Shown here in pieces: positions 52,711 through 62,395 of a stretch of 64,000 nucleotides of DNA; within the stretch, counting starts at the first letter, position 1; every line of letters begins with the position of its first letter. Source of the stretch: Neoceratodus forsteri (Eukaryota; Chordata; Ceratodontiformes; Ceratodontidae); the NCBI GenBank assembly GCA_016271365.2, contig CM057456.1, positions 1,391,857,501 to 1,391,921,500 on the forward strand, read 5' to 3'. The notes under the pieces were generated by a model, which saw only the letters and a program-made list of their open reading frames with translations, ran no database searches and had not been told where the DNA came from. Both the position numbers and the translations under genes were made by a program.

Positions 52711-53273
52711 CAAAAAGACCATCACCCGCAAATGGATATCCCCTCTTATCCCCTCAATTTTAGACTGGCACAAATTAGTAACAGAAATCTACAGGCTTGA
52801 ATACATGACCGCCAAACTCCACAGCAAATAGGATATCCTCCTTAGGAAGTGACAGAGCTGGATGATGTACTATTCCCAAAGGGACCCATCTTTTATCCCC
52901 TAGAACCCACATCTGGGTCTAGCCCTTGATAATATAAGAATCGAGTGATCCTTTCTCTTCCAGTTTAACTGGCCCTTCACCCCTTCCCCCCCGAACAAGA
53001 GGGACAGGAGTAAAAGACACCCTGTTGATCCCAACTCTCCAACAGAGACTAACGGGGGGGGGGGGGCAGCCGCCACCTGCCTATTGCTTATAGTTCGGTT
53101 GAAGATCAGGATATATGAGGTACTAACCATTACAACATGTTGCAATTGTAACCAATACTATTCCTTTGTACTAATAATGAACAACAATAAGAAAAGTTTA
53201 ATTGTATATGATCAGTTATAGCAACCTGATGTATAAAAACTGTCTCACTTAATAAAAATGAAATTAAAAAAAA
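52711..53273 (+). mobile_element. L1-clade LINE, 5'-truncated 3' end with 17-bp target duplication
   Basis: Flanked by agaaaatacaagaagac (52694-52710) and agaaaatacaaggagac (53274-53290), one mismatch. The start encodes WISPLIPSILDWHKLVTEIY and RLEYMTAKLHSK, matching the L1 ORF2 C-terminus. A 3' UTR follows with a G13 run at 53054-53066 and an A-rich end (aaaatgaaattaaaaaaaaa). This is a typical 5'-truncated L1 insertion in the same orientation as its CR1 host. Confidence 0.87.
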
Positions 53274-54546
53274 AGAAAATACAAGGAGACTCAGAAAGAA
53301 GAGGACAGGGCAATGCATCTAGAGAGACAGAGGGAGTCAGGGAAAGCAGTTAGGAGTGCGAAGGCACAGAGGAGAGGCTAGCTCAGACAGCAAAGAGGGG
53401 GGACAAGACATTTTATAGATACATAAGCGATAAAAGGAAGGCCTGAGAAGGGACTGGAAGGCTCAGAGGTGAGGAAGGGGATGGGTAGAGGATGACTTTG
53501 AGAAAGCATTGATACTGAACAAATACTTCTGTTCGGTATTCACGGTAGAGGGAGATGGACAGGGACCACAACTAAAAGCAAGATCAGTGGGGAGAAGGAG
53601 ATAAACACCAGCCCATTTACAGAAAGTGAGTCCTGGAAGAAATCACAAAAGTGGAGGTGGACAAAGCAATGGGACCAGACGATGTACGCCCCAGGATATT
53701 AAAGGAATTAAGAATGGTGCTGGCAGCACTGCTGGCATCCCTGTTTAGTGAGTCACTCAATACAGGGGTGGTTCCAGAGGACTGGAAGGGGGCAAATGCA
53801 ATCACTCTCCACAAGAGTGGTAGTAAGGAGAGGGCAGGAAACTATAGGCTGGTCAGCCTCACCTCAGTAGTGGGTAAGATTATGGAGGTGCTGCTTAAGG
53901 AAAGGATTGTGGAACACTTGGTAATCATAGGAGCACAGGATCCAAGGCAACATGGATTCACAGCAAGAAGGTCATGTCAAACAAATCTGATTGACTTTTT
54001 TGAGTGGATGATGAAGGAGGTGGATCGGGAAGGACCGGTAGATATCACCTACCTTGATTTCAGCAAGGCCTTTGACACCGCACCCCACAGAAGACTGGCG
54101 AACAAGCTAGGTAGCCTGAGGGTGGGACACAAAGTGGAAAACTGGGTTTGGAACTGGTTGAGGGACAGGAAACAGAGGGTGGTAGTAAATGGGGTCAAGT
54201 CCGAGGAAAGAAGGGTGAAAGTGGAGTGCCTCAGGGGTCAGTTCTGGGGCCAGTCCTTTTTAATGTCTTCATCAGTGACATTGCTGAAGGGCTGCAGGGA
54301 AAGGTTTGCCTAGTTGTGGCTGAAACCAAGATCTGCAACAGAGTAGACACTCCAGAAGGGGTAGAATTTGGGAAAACTGGAAAAATAATGACAAGTTTGG
54401 CAATTAAAATTTAATGCAAAGCAGTGCAAAATCATGCACCTGGGGTGAAAAAACCCTATGGAGAACTCCAGTATGGGGGGAGGCTGACAGTCACCAGAGA
54501 GGAGAGGGATTTAGGGATGACCAAAGGTGGCCAAACCCTGTGGCCC
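53274..54546 (+). mobile_element. CR1-clade LINE in L2, segment 2 (RT)
   Basis: CR1 continues. 53651-54313 is a 220-codon open RT block: EVDKAMGPDDVRPRILKELR, GNYRLVSLTSVVGKIMEVLL, QHGFTARRSCQTNLIDFFEW and VDITYLDFSKAFDTAPHRRL (catalytic aspartate present). The frame then shifts to SGVPQGSVLGPVLFNVFISD at 54225-54285. The catalytic box is decayed: CLVVAETKIC replaces LFADDTKIC. The SINE begins after aaggtggccaaac (54534-54546). Confidence 0.87.
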
Positions 54547-54878
54547 AGCACTGAGGGTTGAGGCGCTGGATGCCACACCCGCGACCTGAGTTTGTGAATG
54601 GACTCAGGTCGTCGGGGACAGGAAAGGATTAAGCATCGGGAGGACTGCTCTCCTTTCCTGACGGAAGGTTTCCTGCCGCAGTTCGAGCAGCTTCTGGTGG
54701 TGGCTGGGGGTCGTCACTATCTGCGGCATGCTTGGAGGGGTTGAGTTGCAGTGGATGCCTTACAAACAGGTGCGGAAGTGTGCACGGGGAGTGCAGTGTG
54801 TCATTGCACATCCGAGCTCTCGGGGGAACGTGAACAAGGGGAGAGGTAGGAGGATAAATAAAATTTGAAGAAAAAAAT
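54547..54878 (+). mobile_element. tRNA-derived SINE with 13-bp target duplication
   Basis: Flanks aaggtggccaaac (54534-54546) and aaggtgtccaaac (54879-54891). The head ctgagggttgaggcgctgga matches ctgagggttgaggcactgga of the 46162 copy. The B-box region is decayed (ctgagtttgtgaatgg). It ends in an A-rich tail tttgaagaaaaaaat. At 332 bases it is shorter than the 46162 copy. Confidence 0.85.
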
Positions 54879-55482
54879 AAGGTGTCCAAACAGTGTAACA
54901 AGACTGTTGGGAGGGCCAGTGGGATGTTGGGGTGCATAGGAAGGGGTATCACAAGCAGAAGAAGGTAAGTGGTGATGCCATTGTATAAAACATTGATCAG
55001 GCCTCATCTAGAATACAGTGTTCAGTTTTGGAGGCCGCGCATTTGCAAGGATATAGACAGGGAGGAAGCTATCCGGAAAGGGGCAACTAAGATGGTGCAG
55101 TGCTTGCACCATAAAGCATATTAGGACAGATTAAAAGACCTCAATATGTATACACTTGAAGGATGGAACGTGGGGATATGATAGAGACCTTCAAGTGTCT
55201 AAGAGGCTTAAACAAAGTGCAGGTGGATGGCATTTTTCAGTACAAGAGTTGTACAAGGACAAGGGGGCACAATATGAGTTTGGAAGGGGTCAGGGTAAGG
55301 GGAAATATGAGGAAGTTTTTCTTCACAGAAAGGGTGGTAGATGCTTGGAATTGACTACCCCAGGAAGAGGTGGGTGCTAATACAATGGGAGGATTCAAAC
55401 ATGCATGGGATAGACATAGAACACGGGGAGACAAGGTGGGCCTAGCGGTCATTGTCTGCCATCAACCACTATGTTATTGTAA
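54879..55482 (+). mobile_element. CR1-clade LINE in L2, segment 3 (3' end)
   Basis: CR1 resumes exactly where the SINE cut it (gtccaaacagtgtaacaaga) and runs through the LEYSVQFW (about 55012-55035) and RVVDAWN (about 55331-55351) blocks. The 3' end is gggcctagcggtcattgtct...accactatgttattg at about 55478. Confidence 0.87.
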
Positions 55483-55710
55483 GTGAGTGAGCCAGAGGAG
55501 GGAGATGGGGGGGTGGATTGGGACTTCCAGAAACCAGACTGGAATGAGGTGAAAAAGGAAGAGGAGTCAAGGAAGGAGGAGAGTTGGGGGAGAATTAACT
55601 GTTCCAAGAGCTTGGTGAGGGTAGGGAGAAGGGAGCTTGCTGATGCAACCCCTGCTGTTTTATACTTATATAAACCACTGCTCCATCAAGCAAGGGAGTG
55701 ATTATGACCT
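55483..55710 (-). mobile_element. L2-like LINE, upstream RT segment
   Basis: On the minus strand: KLLEQLILPQLSSFLDSSSF followed by FTSFQSGFWKSQSTP (about 55620-55510). This matches the K-LEK-VL-QLSSFL and FQSGFR-GHST blocks of L2-type RT, which precede motif A. It is the part missing upstream of 51861, so the L2 was one element before the CR1 entered. Confidence 0.75.
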
Positions 55711-55976
55711 GCTAGGATGGGGGTTATAAAATCAGCTTTTTGAAAACAGCATTTTTATTAGGAAAAAAAGTTGTACTGAGAGCAAAGCAAGTTGACTTGC
55801 TCTCGTGTCGCTCTTCAGTAGATCTTCACTGATGATGATCTGTTGGCACTGCTGAAAATTGACTTTAACCTGTTTTTAAACCTTGTTATAGTAACAGCAG
55901 TTGCTGGCACCTTGATGCCGATGTAAAGCACAAAAAAATGAACATATGAAAATAAAATGTCTGTTTTGTCTGTCAG
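55711..55976. other. End of intron with splice acceptor
   Basis: No repeat assigned. Ends in a pyrimidine-rich acceptor, ctgttttgtctgtcag (55961-55976). Confidence 0.6.
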
Positions 55977-56171
55977 GTACTGATGCGTGCTTTACGAGAC
56001 TTCAATTTGCCCAAGATAGTGACAGATGACGTTGCTATTTTCATGGGGCTGATTGGTGACCTGTTTCCTGCCCTGGATGTTCCCCGGAAGAGAGACCTGC
56101 TATTTGAGCAGAGTGTTCGACAGTCTACCCTGGAGCTCCACTTGCAGCCTGAAGAGAGCTTTATCCTCAAG
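55977..56171 (+). CDS. DNAH11: Axonemal dynein heavy chain exon (AAA1-AAA2 junction)
   Basis: A 195-base phase-0 exon of 65 codons, starting [18 protein letters not shown] and ending [10 protein letters not shown]. Acceptor ttttgtctgtcag; donor AAG/gtaaga. It continues directly from the exon at 13357-13449 (…RPEDQ then [10 protein letters not shown]). [19 protein letters not shown] is a hallmark of outer-arm heavy chains just before AAA2; the next family motifs, including the AAA2 P-loop, must lie further downstream and were not found by 64000. [18 protein letters not shown] fits DNAH11 better than DNAH9 or DNAH17 as I recall them. The exon is intact and conserved, so the host gene appears functional despite the loaded intron. 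Confidence 0.92.
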
Positions 56172-56361
56172 GTAAGAAACTGATAATGTTAAACTAACCC
56201 CCAAAATTATTTCAGGAAACAGTGAATGTCACAGTGAAAATGTTTTCCCTTTTTATTAAATTTTAGATTGCCCTTGTCCCCCATGTTGAGTCTGCTTCAG
56301 CATTTAAGATTGTAAATATTTAAAGGAGAGTTCCATTAAATGTGCCTGTCCTATCCAACTC
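56172..56361. other. Start of third intron, unassigned
   Basis: AT-rich, no repeat recognised. Confidence 0.5.
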
Positions 56362-56370
56362 AGTGACACC

Positions 56371-56990
56371 AAGCAGTGGGGGATCGCCCTGGCATGCTGG
56401 CAACCCAGGTTCATGCTCTGCACCCAGAACATCAAGAGTAGAGGCCGGCATGGAGGGTTCAGAGTGTTCGATGGATGCTGTCCTTGGGGGGTAGTCATCA
56501 CACCACTATTGTAGTCGCTCCTGGTGGTGGTGTAGCAGAGGTGTCTTGATTGTGCTGGTGACCATTTACCGTCTAGCTCTCCCTCAGGCCATCTGTGTGT
56601 GAGAAGAGGGAGTTGGGAAGAAAAAGGCAGACATGCAACACCAGTAGACCGGATGACAGCCTTCGTCTCACACACACACACACAGACACACAGTGTACAA
56701 CAAGTGGACCCCTCAGTCCACATCACCAGGTTAGACAGCAGCTTCTCCATCTAGGCCCAGGGATCCACCTGGTAGGGACAAGCCAGCACCAGAGGAAAAC
56801 AGGAGTAAGCATCTGTCCTCCACTAAGTCCAGGGAGGCCCCAGGCAGTGACAAGCCAGCCCAAGGATGGCATGGCTAGCATCTGCAGGTCAGGATGTAAT
56901 CTCAGGTGGCAGCAAGGGGTGAGTGTGTCTGGCAGTGGGGCCCACTGCAGTACCTGAATGAGTGAGCAAGGGGAACAGGTTAAAAAAAAA
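56371..56990 (+). mobile_element. tRNA-derived SINE, long form
   Basis: Flanked by agtgacacc (56362-56370) and agtgacaac (56991-56999), a short, imperfect duplication. The head has cagtgggggatcg and a B-box-like caacccaggttcatgc; the body is about 550 bases and includes a CA-repeat at about 56670-56692. The tail is ggttaaaaaaaaaa. Size and structure resemble the 46162 copy. Confidence 0.7.
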
Positions 56991-57000
56991 AGTGACAACC

Positions 57001-57879
57001 CCTAGATTATCAATATTCTAAGCTGTATGTGAACACCTATTTTGTAACATCACTTTCCATGTGACTAAGATGAAGTAGCATGTAACAGATTAACTTCTGT
57101 GTAGGACATCAAGGCAGACTCAGTGGACTCATACAGCAGGATTTTCTAAAAGGATCTGCCCAAGATGTCTGCCCCTAATGTGTCAGAAATGCATCCAAAC
57201 CTGCTAGACCATCTATTTGATGGTCTAACAGCATCCAAAAACAAACACAAGTGCGTCCAAACTGGAAACAACTTGCAGCTGCATATGTTTTGTGCTAAAG
57301 ATTGTGATTGAGGCAACTTATGAAAATAGCCACAGGGTTGCCCGGATGTTACTGGGTGGACACAGGCACACCATTATTTGTGTCTCTGTCCAAGCCTTTT
57401 GAAAATCCCTCTTCCCACTCCCCCCATAGTCTTTTTTTCTGTCCTTCGTCATCTATGTTTCTGTGCTCCTTGGCGGCCACTGCAGATATCCAAGCCATAA
57501 AAGCTAAATCTCTTACATAGTGAACATAAAACGCAGCAACTTATTACCCCATTAATGGATTTGGAAATAAAAAATGGTTGGGATACACTTCGTGTTTTAA
57601 AAACAGTACATAATAAAATAAATATTATTTTAAACAAACTGCTGAGAGGGATTCCGTAGGGTCACGCAACTCCCGAAGGGTGAACTGGGGCTCCTTCTGG
57701 AGTCTTAGCTGGCCATTTGCAAAGGATGTCCTGCATCTGAGCAAAGGGGGAAGCCAGTAAGGGCAGATGTCTCGACAAAACAGTTAGGAAGTGTTTAAAT
57801 TAGGTAAGATAGAGGGCAGTGTTAGAGAACATTAGAGTGCATAGATACTCAGAGGGAGGCAAGGTGGCTATTTCCGGGG
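57001..57879. other. Unassigned intronic stretch
   Basis: No exon (in particular no AAA2 P-loop) or named repeat recognised. Confidence 0.5.
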
Positions 57880-58890
57880 TCACAAGACTTGAGAGATTGG
57901 GGAGACAAGCAGGGCCAAAAAATAAGAGAAACAGGCATTTAGCAACAACCAAGAATAGGAAGAGCAGATGGAGAATTATGTATACGAACACAATGAGCTT
58001 TGTGAATAAGACTGACAAATTGCATACAGTAACCGCTAAAGATAACGCGCAAGACCTGCTGGCAATCACAGAAGCATCGGCTAACCAGAATAAGAGCTGG
58101 GACATAAATGTTGCATGATATATGGTATGTGCCATATTTAGAACAGGGAAAATGCCAAGAAAGGGTCAGTGGCTGTGTATCTTAGGTAGTCCATAATTAT
58201 CTGGAACGATAAATTTATCCAAGCAGGGCAGAGAATATAGTCGCTAAGGCTTCAGGTGGCTGAAGAAGGAAAAAGTCATAGGATGGTGTTGTCTGTAGAC
58301 TTGCATACCAGACTGCTGATGGTAACAAAATGTTATAAAGTGAAATTAGGATGATAGTGAGCCGGGGAAAAACTTTACTCATGGGAGATTTCAGTTTACG
58401 GAGTCAGGCTCCTGTGAAAGCTCTTCCTGGGGCATCTGTGGGGAATGTCTAGGATGGTGAGAGGATGGACATGGCCCACCAGACTGTTGGAGGCCAGAGG
58501 AAATGGGGCATACTAAATAAAAATGAAAATAAAAATCATGGGAAATTTCAACCTCCCACAAATTGATTGGGACACACAAGAGGCAAGGTGCCAGAAAGGC
58601 CAGAAGTTTACGGAGAACCTACATGACTGTCTTCTCACCTAGTGGGTGAATGAACCAACCAGGTGGGAATCCGTCTAAGATCTTGTAATATCCAAGTAGG
58701 ACATTATTTGGGATTTTACAGTAGAGGACCCTGTAGGACAGAAATAAATTCCAGTACTGTTACTCCCAACATTAGGAAAATGGACTTTGAAAAAAATGAC
58801 AAAAATTGACAGACTAAAGTAAAGCTCTATGAGCTAGAAGGGGTGGGGGAAAATGGAGCATTAATAAAATGAGTAGTAGTACAAATAGCC
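57880..58890 (+). mobile_element. Old CR1-like LINE endonuclease fragment
   Basis: Decayed frames show LLAITEASANQNKSWDINVA (about 58057-58116; compare ITETW....WDIN of CR1 endonucleases). Near 58535-58690 they show VMGNFNLPQIDWDTQEARCQ-like text and WVNEPTRWES. The order matches the endonuclease of the other CR1 copies. A second gggagatttcag at about 58384 suggests a duplication or two overlapping fragments. Very degenerate; the boundaries are uncertain. Confidence 0.6.
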
Positions 58891-58891
58891 C

Positions 58892-59143
58892 ATGAAACAT
58901 AGAACAAAGAAACAGACTTTGATGGCAGATAAGGACCGCTTGGCCCACCTAGTCTGCCCATTTCCTACTTATTGGATAAGCTGCAGATTCTAGTTAACCA
59001 ACAGCCTACTTCCTCCTACCCTTCATTGTAATTGCCTTATGTCTGTCCCATGCATTCTTGAATTCCCCCACTGTTTTTGACCCCACAACCTCCTCAGGAA
59101 GGTGGTTCCATGCATCCACCACCCTCTCTATGAAAAAATACTT
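58892..59143 (-). mobile_element. CR1-clade LINE 3' end, cut by DIRS-D
   Basis: Starts cagactttgatggcagataa near 58912 and matches 21320-21560 of the minus-strand CR1 closely (cttggcccacctagtctgcc, gttccatgcatcca). It stops at gaaaaaatactt, where the other copy continues cctcacattg. The remainder should lie beyond DIRS-D, outside the window. Confidence 0.87.
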
Positions 59144-59411
59144 CTACGAGCGTGGATATGTTGTTCATCCACACTTCTTGGCATGTCCCCTTCCACTTTA
59201 AATCTTGCTGGAAGTCTTCAAGCTGCCTCCTCCCACCCACCCTGGTGGTATATACCTCGGCTCCACCCCATTACACCAGATCTTCCTTTCCGCTGGAAGA
59301 TACAGGTTCCCTCGTGCTCTCAGCATATTGTAGGCCCTGGATTTCAAATTGTTGGTTTTACTGAAAATTAAACTTGTTAGAGTTAGCGATCGCGCTTTCG
59401 TTGTCTCGACT

Positions 59412-61510
59412 ATGGAGGAAAAATCATCCCCTGGATTTCGCCGGTGTCCTCGTGGCCAAAAGCTGTCGCGCACCGATCCTCACCTCACGTTCATTTACTG
59501 CCTAGATGTCGGCCATGACACCTCGTCGTGCAGTTTTTGCCTGGCTTTCCACCCAATGTCCTGGATGACTGCAAGGCACGCCTGAAGCTGGGGAGACCAG
59601 AGAAAAGAAACCCGCCTGTGAAATCGAAGGAGGCTAGGTGGGCAGTTTCCACGGCTGCGGGCTCCACCGAACAGCTGGAACAGATGAAGGTCTTTGAGGA
59701 GGAGGCAGCTCGCACTTCGGCCAATTGAAGCTTCTTCGTTCCGCTTAACCTTGCCTCCACCTTTACGTGTTCCTTCAGGGAGATGTGCCAGTCTCTCCCC
59801 ACTCGGGGTGAGGCACCCTTGGGCTCACACTCCTCCCGCTCTTGCAAGAGGGAGAAGGACCCGGTTTCTTCGTCCCAACGGAGACGATCTTGGGACCGGG
59901 AGAGGTCAGAGTCCCATGAACACGTGGTCTCGACCTCGGTCGAGATTGCATCCTCGGTCGCTGGCTTCTCAGACCTTCCATCTGGCCAAGGAACCGAGGA
60001 AGTGGCCGACGAGGTTGAAATTATCCTCGACCCAATCGACCCCTTGTCGCTGGCTGTGCACGACAACTCGTTGGAAAGGACTCCGGTCCTGGAATTTCCG
60101 GATGAGGAGACCAGCCTGCTGGTGTCCACATCAAGGAACCGGTTCCAGACCCTGGGTCTGTCCAATTCTGATGTCTCCCAGTCGACTGAGTTGGCTTCCT
60201 CGTTCTCTGTCTCGGTACAGGACCCCCTCGAATGATCGACCGAGGAAGAGCCATAAGCGCTCAAAGAAGAGGCGATGCCACAGGTCCTCATCCTCCTAGG
60301 ATGAGGAGAGGCTCCGACGGAAATTCCGTTGGCACTATGAAGAACTCATGTGGCAGCAGCTTATTCTGACTGAACAAAAGTCGGTTCTGCCGACTACCCC
60401 GGCCATCACTTGGCTTTCGCCTCCTAGGCCGAAGCCGACCCCTCCGGAACCGAAGTCCTCGATTCCTCCTCCTGTGGGGCCGGCCCATCTCTCAGTTAGG
60501 CCTAACCCGGTCTCTCCACCGATCCGGGTGGAACCACCGCCAAAACAGCCTGAGGGAAGGATGCCCTCGAAAGAGGACCAACAGGACACTGGGCTTCCCC
60601 GACGCCTTTTGATAACAGTCACCCCGGATCTCCCTCGGCAGATCGAAGGTGACTTAGGTGGTAGACCGCTCTATCACAACTCTTCAGACTCTGATGTCAC
60701 CGGCTTGCATTCACATACTGGGGAAGATGAGTCGTCGGTCGGCGCAGGGATGGAGGAAGGCCCTTCCTCCTTCCAGGGCATTCTCTGCCTCATCTTCGAT
60801 TCCATCGGAATGCCCCTGAAGCCTATCCAGAAAAAGGCGGAGTACCCTCTCACTGACATTCTCAAGAGAGGGGATACCTCGACAGGGCCTTTCCAGTGGC
60901 CTAGGCCATTGTTGGCCCAGCCCTTGAACTTTGGCAGCGTCCTGCCTCCTGCCCAGCAACATCTGCCCGCATGGCCCGCAAGTATGCGGTGCCCATGGGG
61001 TCCCTTGCGGGGTTCACAGAGCACCCTTCGGCCGAGAGCCTGGTGACCACCTCTGTGTTCAGGCGTACTGGTAGTTCGGCCAACACTGACCGACCCCTGG
61101 ACAAGGAATCCAAAAATATGGACCACTCTGCCGGCAAGGTCTATGGGGCCTCTTCTCTGGGCCTTCTTCAGGCCAGCTCAGCTGTTACTATGGCACACTT
61201 CTCCCATGCCATTCTGGGGCCATTGGACGAGGTCCTCCCTCATCTCCCACCGGACATGCAGACCACAGTCAAGCAGGTCCATGACCAAAGCTGTGCTGTT
61301 GCAAAGCAGCAGCTCCAGACGACCTTGGATATAGGAGATTCTTGTGCCCACTCGCTGGCAGCCGCAGTGGCCTCTCGCCGCAAGGCTTGGCTGAGGCTTT
61401 CCTCCTTCCTGGTGGATACTCAGCATAAGCTTGCAGATGTGCCCTTCCTGGGCACCGACTTGTTAGGTCCAGGAGTGGCCGTTCACCTTCAGCGCATAGA
61501 GTAGTCCAAT
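59412..61510 (+). pseudogene. DIRS-D gag pseudogene
   Basis: Starts MEEKSSPGFRRCPRGQK. YCLDVG-H-DTSS-C-SFC (about 59497-59540) is the cysteine/histidine cluster, with one cysteine lost relative to DIRS-C. The frame then shifts to RLKLGRPEKRNPPVKSKEAR (about 59585). 59783-60235 is an open acidic and serine-rich block. The C-terminal part 60971-61504 is open: AGFTEHPSAESLVTTSVFRR, LDEVLPHLPPDMQTTVKQVH and AVASRRKAWLRLSSFLVDTQ, ending at a stop after HLQRIE. Equivalent DIRS-B blocks align throughout. Confidence 0.8.
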
Positions 61511-61516
61511 GCCACC

Positions 61517-62395
61517 TTGGATGCCACTTCTGCTAAGGGTTCTTCAGGCAAGAACCAGCAGAAGAGAAAGAAGAAGCCATTTTGGCATTCTTCCCCTGTG
61601 GTCAGGCAGCCCTACTATCAAGGAGGTCATCAGCAACAGCAGCAGCAGGCTAAAGCTTGGTGCCCTCGGCCCAATCAGGGTCCTCACAGCCCCATAAAGG
61701 AGGCCGAGGCGCAGGTTCTGGAACCTCCTCCTCCTCTAAGCCTGCTCAGTGATGGGTTGGGGGTCGCCACCCCTGTACCCGTCATGCCAGCTCTGGGTCC
61801 TCCTGTGAGGGGTTGGCTCCGCCACTTCCTTTCCGCCTGGTCCGCTATCATTTTGTATAGGTGGGTTCTCAAAGTGGTCAGTCAGGGACTGCCTCTGAAA
61901 TTCGAGCAGTACCCTCCCAGCCGAGCCGACACCTCTTGGGAGGACCGGATCTCCGCATGCACCCAGTCGGTTCTTCTAGACGACGTGGCTAAGCTCCTCC
62001 ACAAGGAGGCAGTAGCTCCAGTGCCAAATCCTCCGACAGACCCAGGCTTTGTTCCCAGGCCCTTCCTGGTGCCCAAGCAGACTGGGAGTTGGCGCCCCAT
62101 CATAGATCTCCACAACCTGAATCAATATCTCAGGTTCCGTACCTTTCGGATGGTCACTCTGAACCAGATCATACCATCCCTGGAGCGAAACATGTGGTTC
62201 TCTTCACTGGATCTACAGGATGTGTTCTTTCACATCCCAATCCATCCATCCCATCAGAGGTTCCTCCACTTCAGGGTCGAAGGGACTCTGAACAAGTTCC
62301 GAGCCATGCCATTCAGCCTGTCATCGGCCCCTCGGCTCTTTACCAAATGCATTGCAGTGGTGGCGGCCCACCTTCAGTGTTGAGGAGTCAGAATT
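61517..62395 (+). pseudogene. DIRS-D reverse transcriptase, catalytic box deleted
   Basis: A 288-codon open frame joining the gag-pol linker (basic, glutamine-rich, then proline-rich) to RT. It contains PRPFLVPKQTGSWRPIIDLH, RFRTFRMVTLNQIIPSLERN, MWFSSLDLQDVFFHIPIHPS (motif A region) and AMPFSLSSAPRLFTKCIAVV. At about 62395 it passes straight into RNase H sequence. The stretch corresponding to 33331-33770 of DIRS-B, including YxDD, is missing (about 440 bases). This RT cannot be active. Confidence 0.87.

Noticed and set aside
56670..56692. CA repeat as a separate microsatellite locus
   Set aside because: Short and internal to the SINE body; noted there.
57300..57540. Next dynein exon
   Set aside because: No VVQLEELL or P-loop motif in any frame with splice sites.
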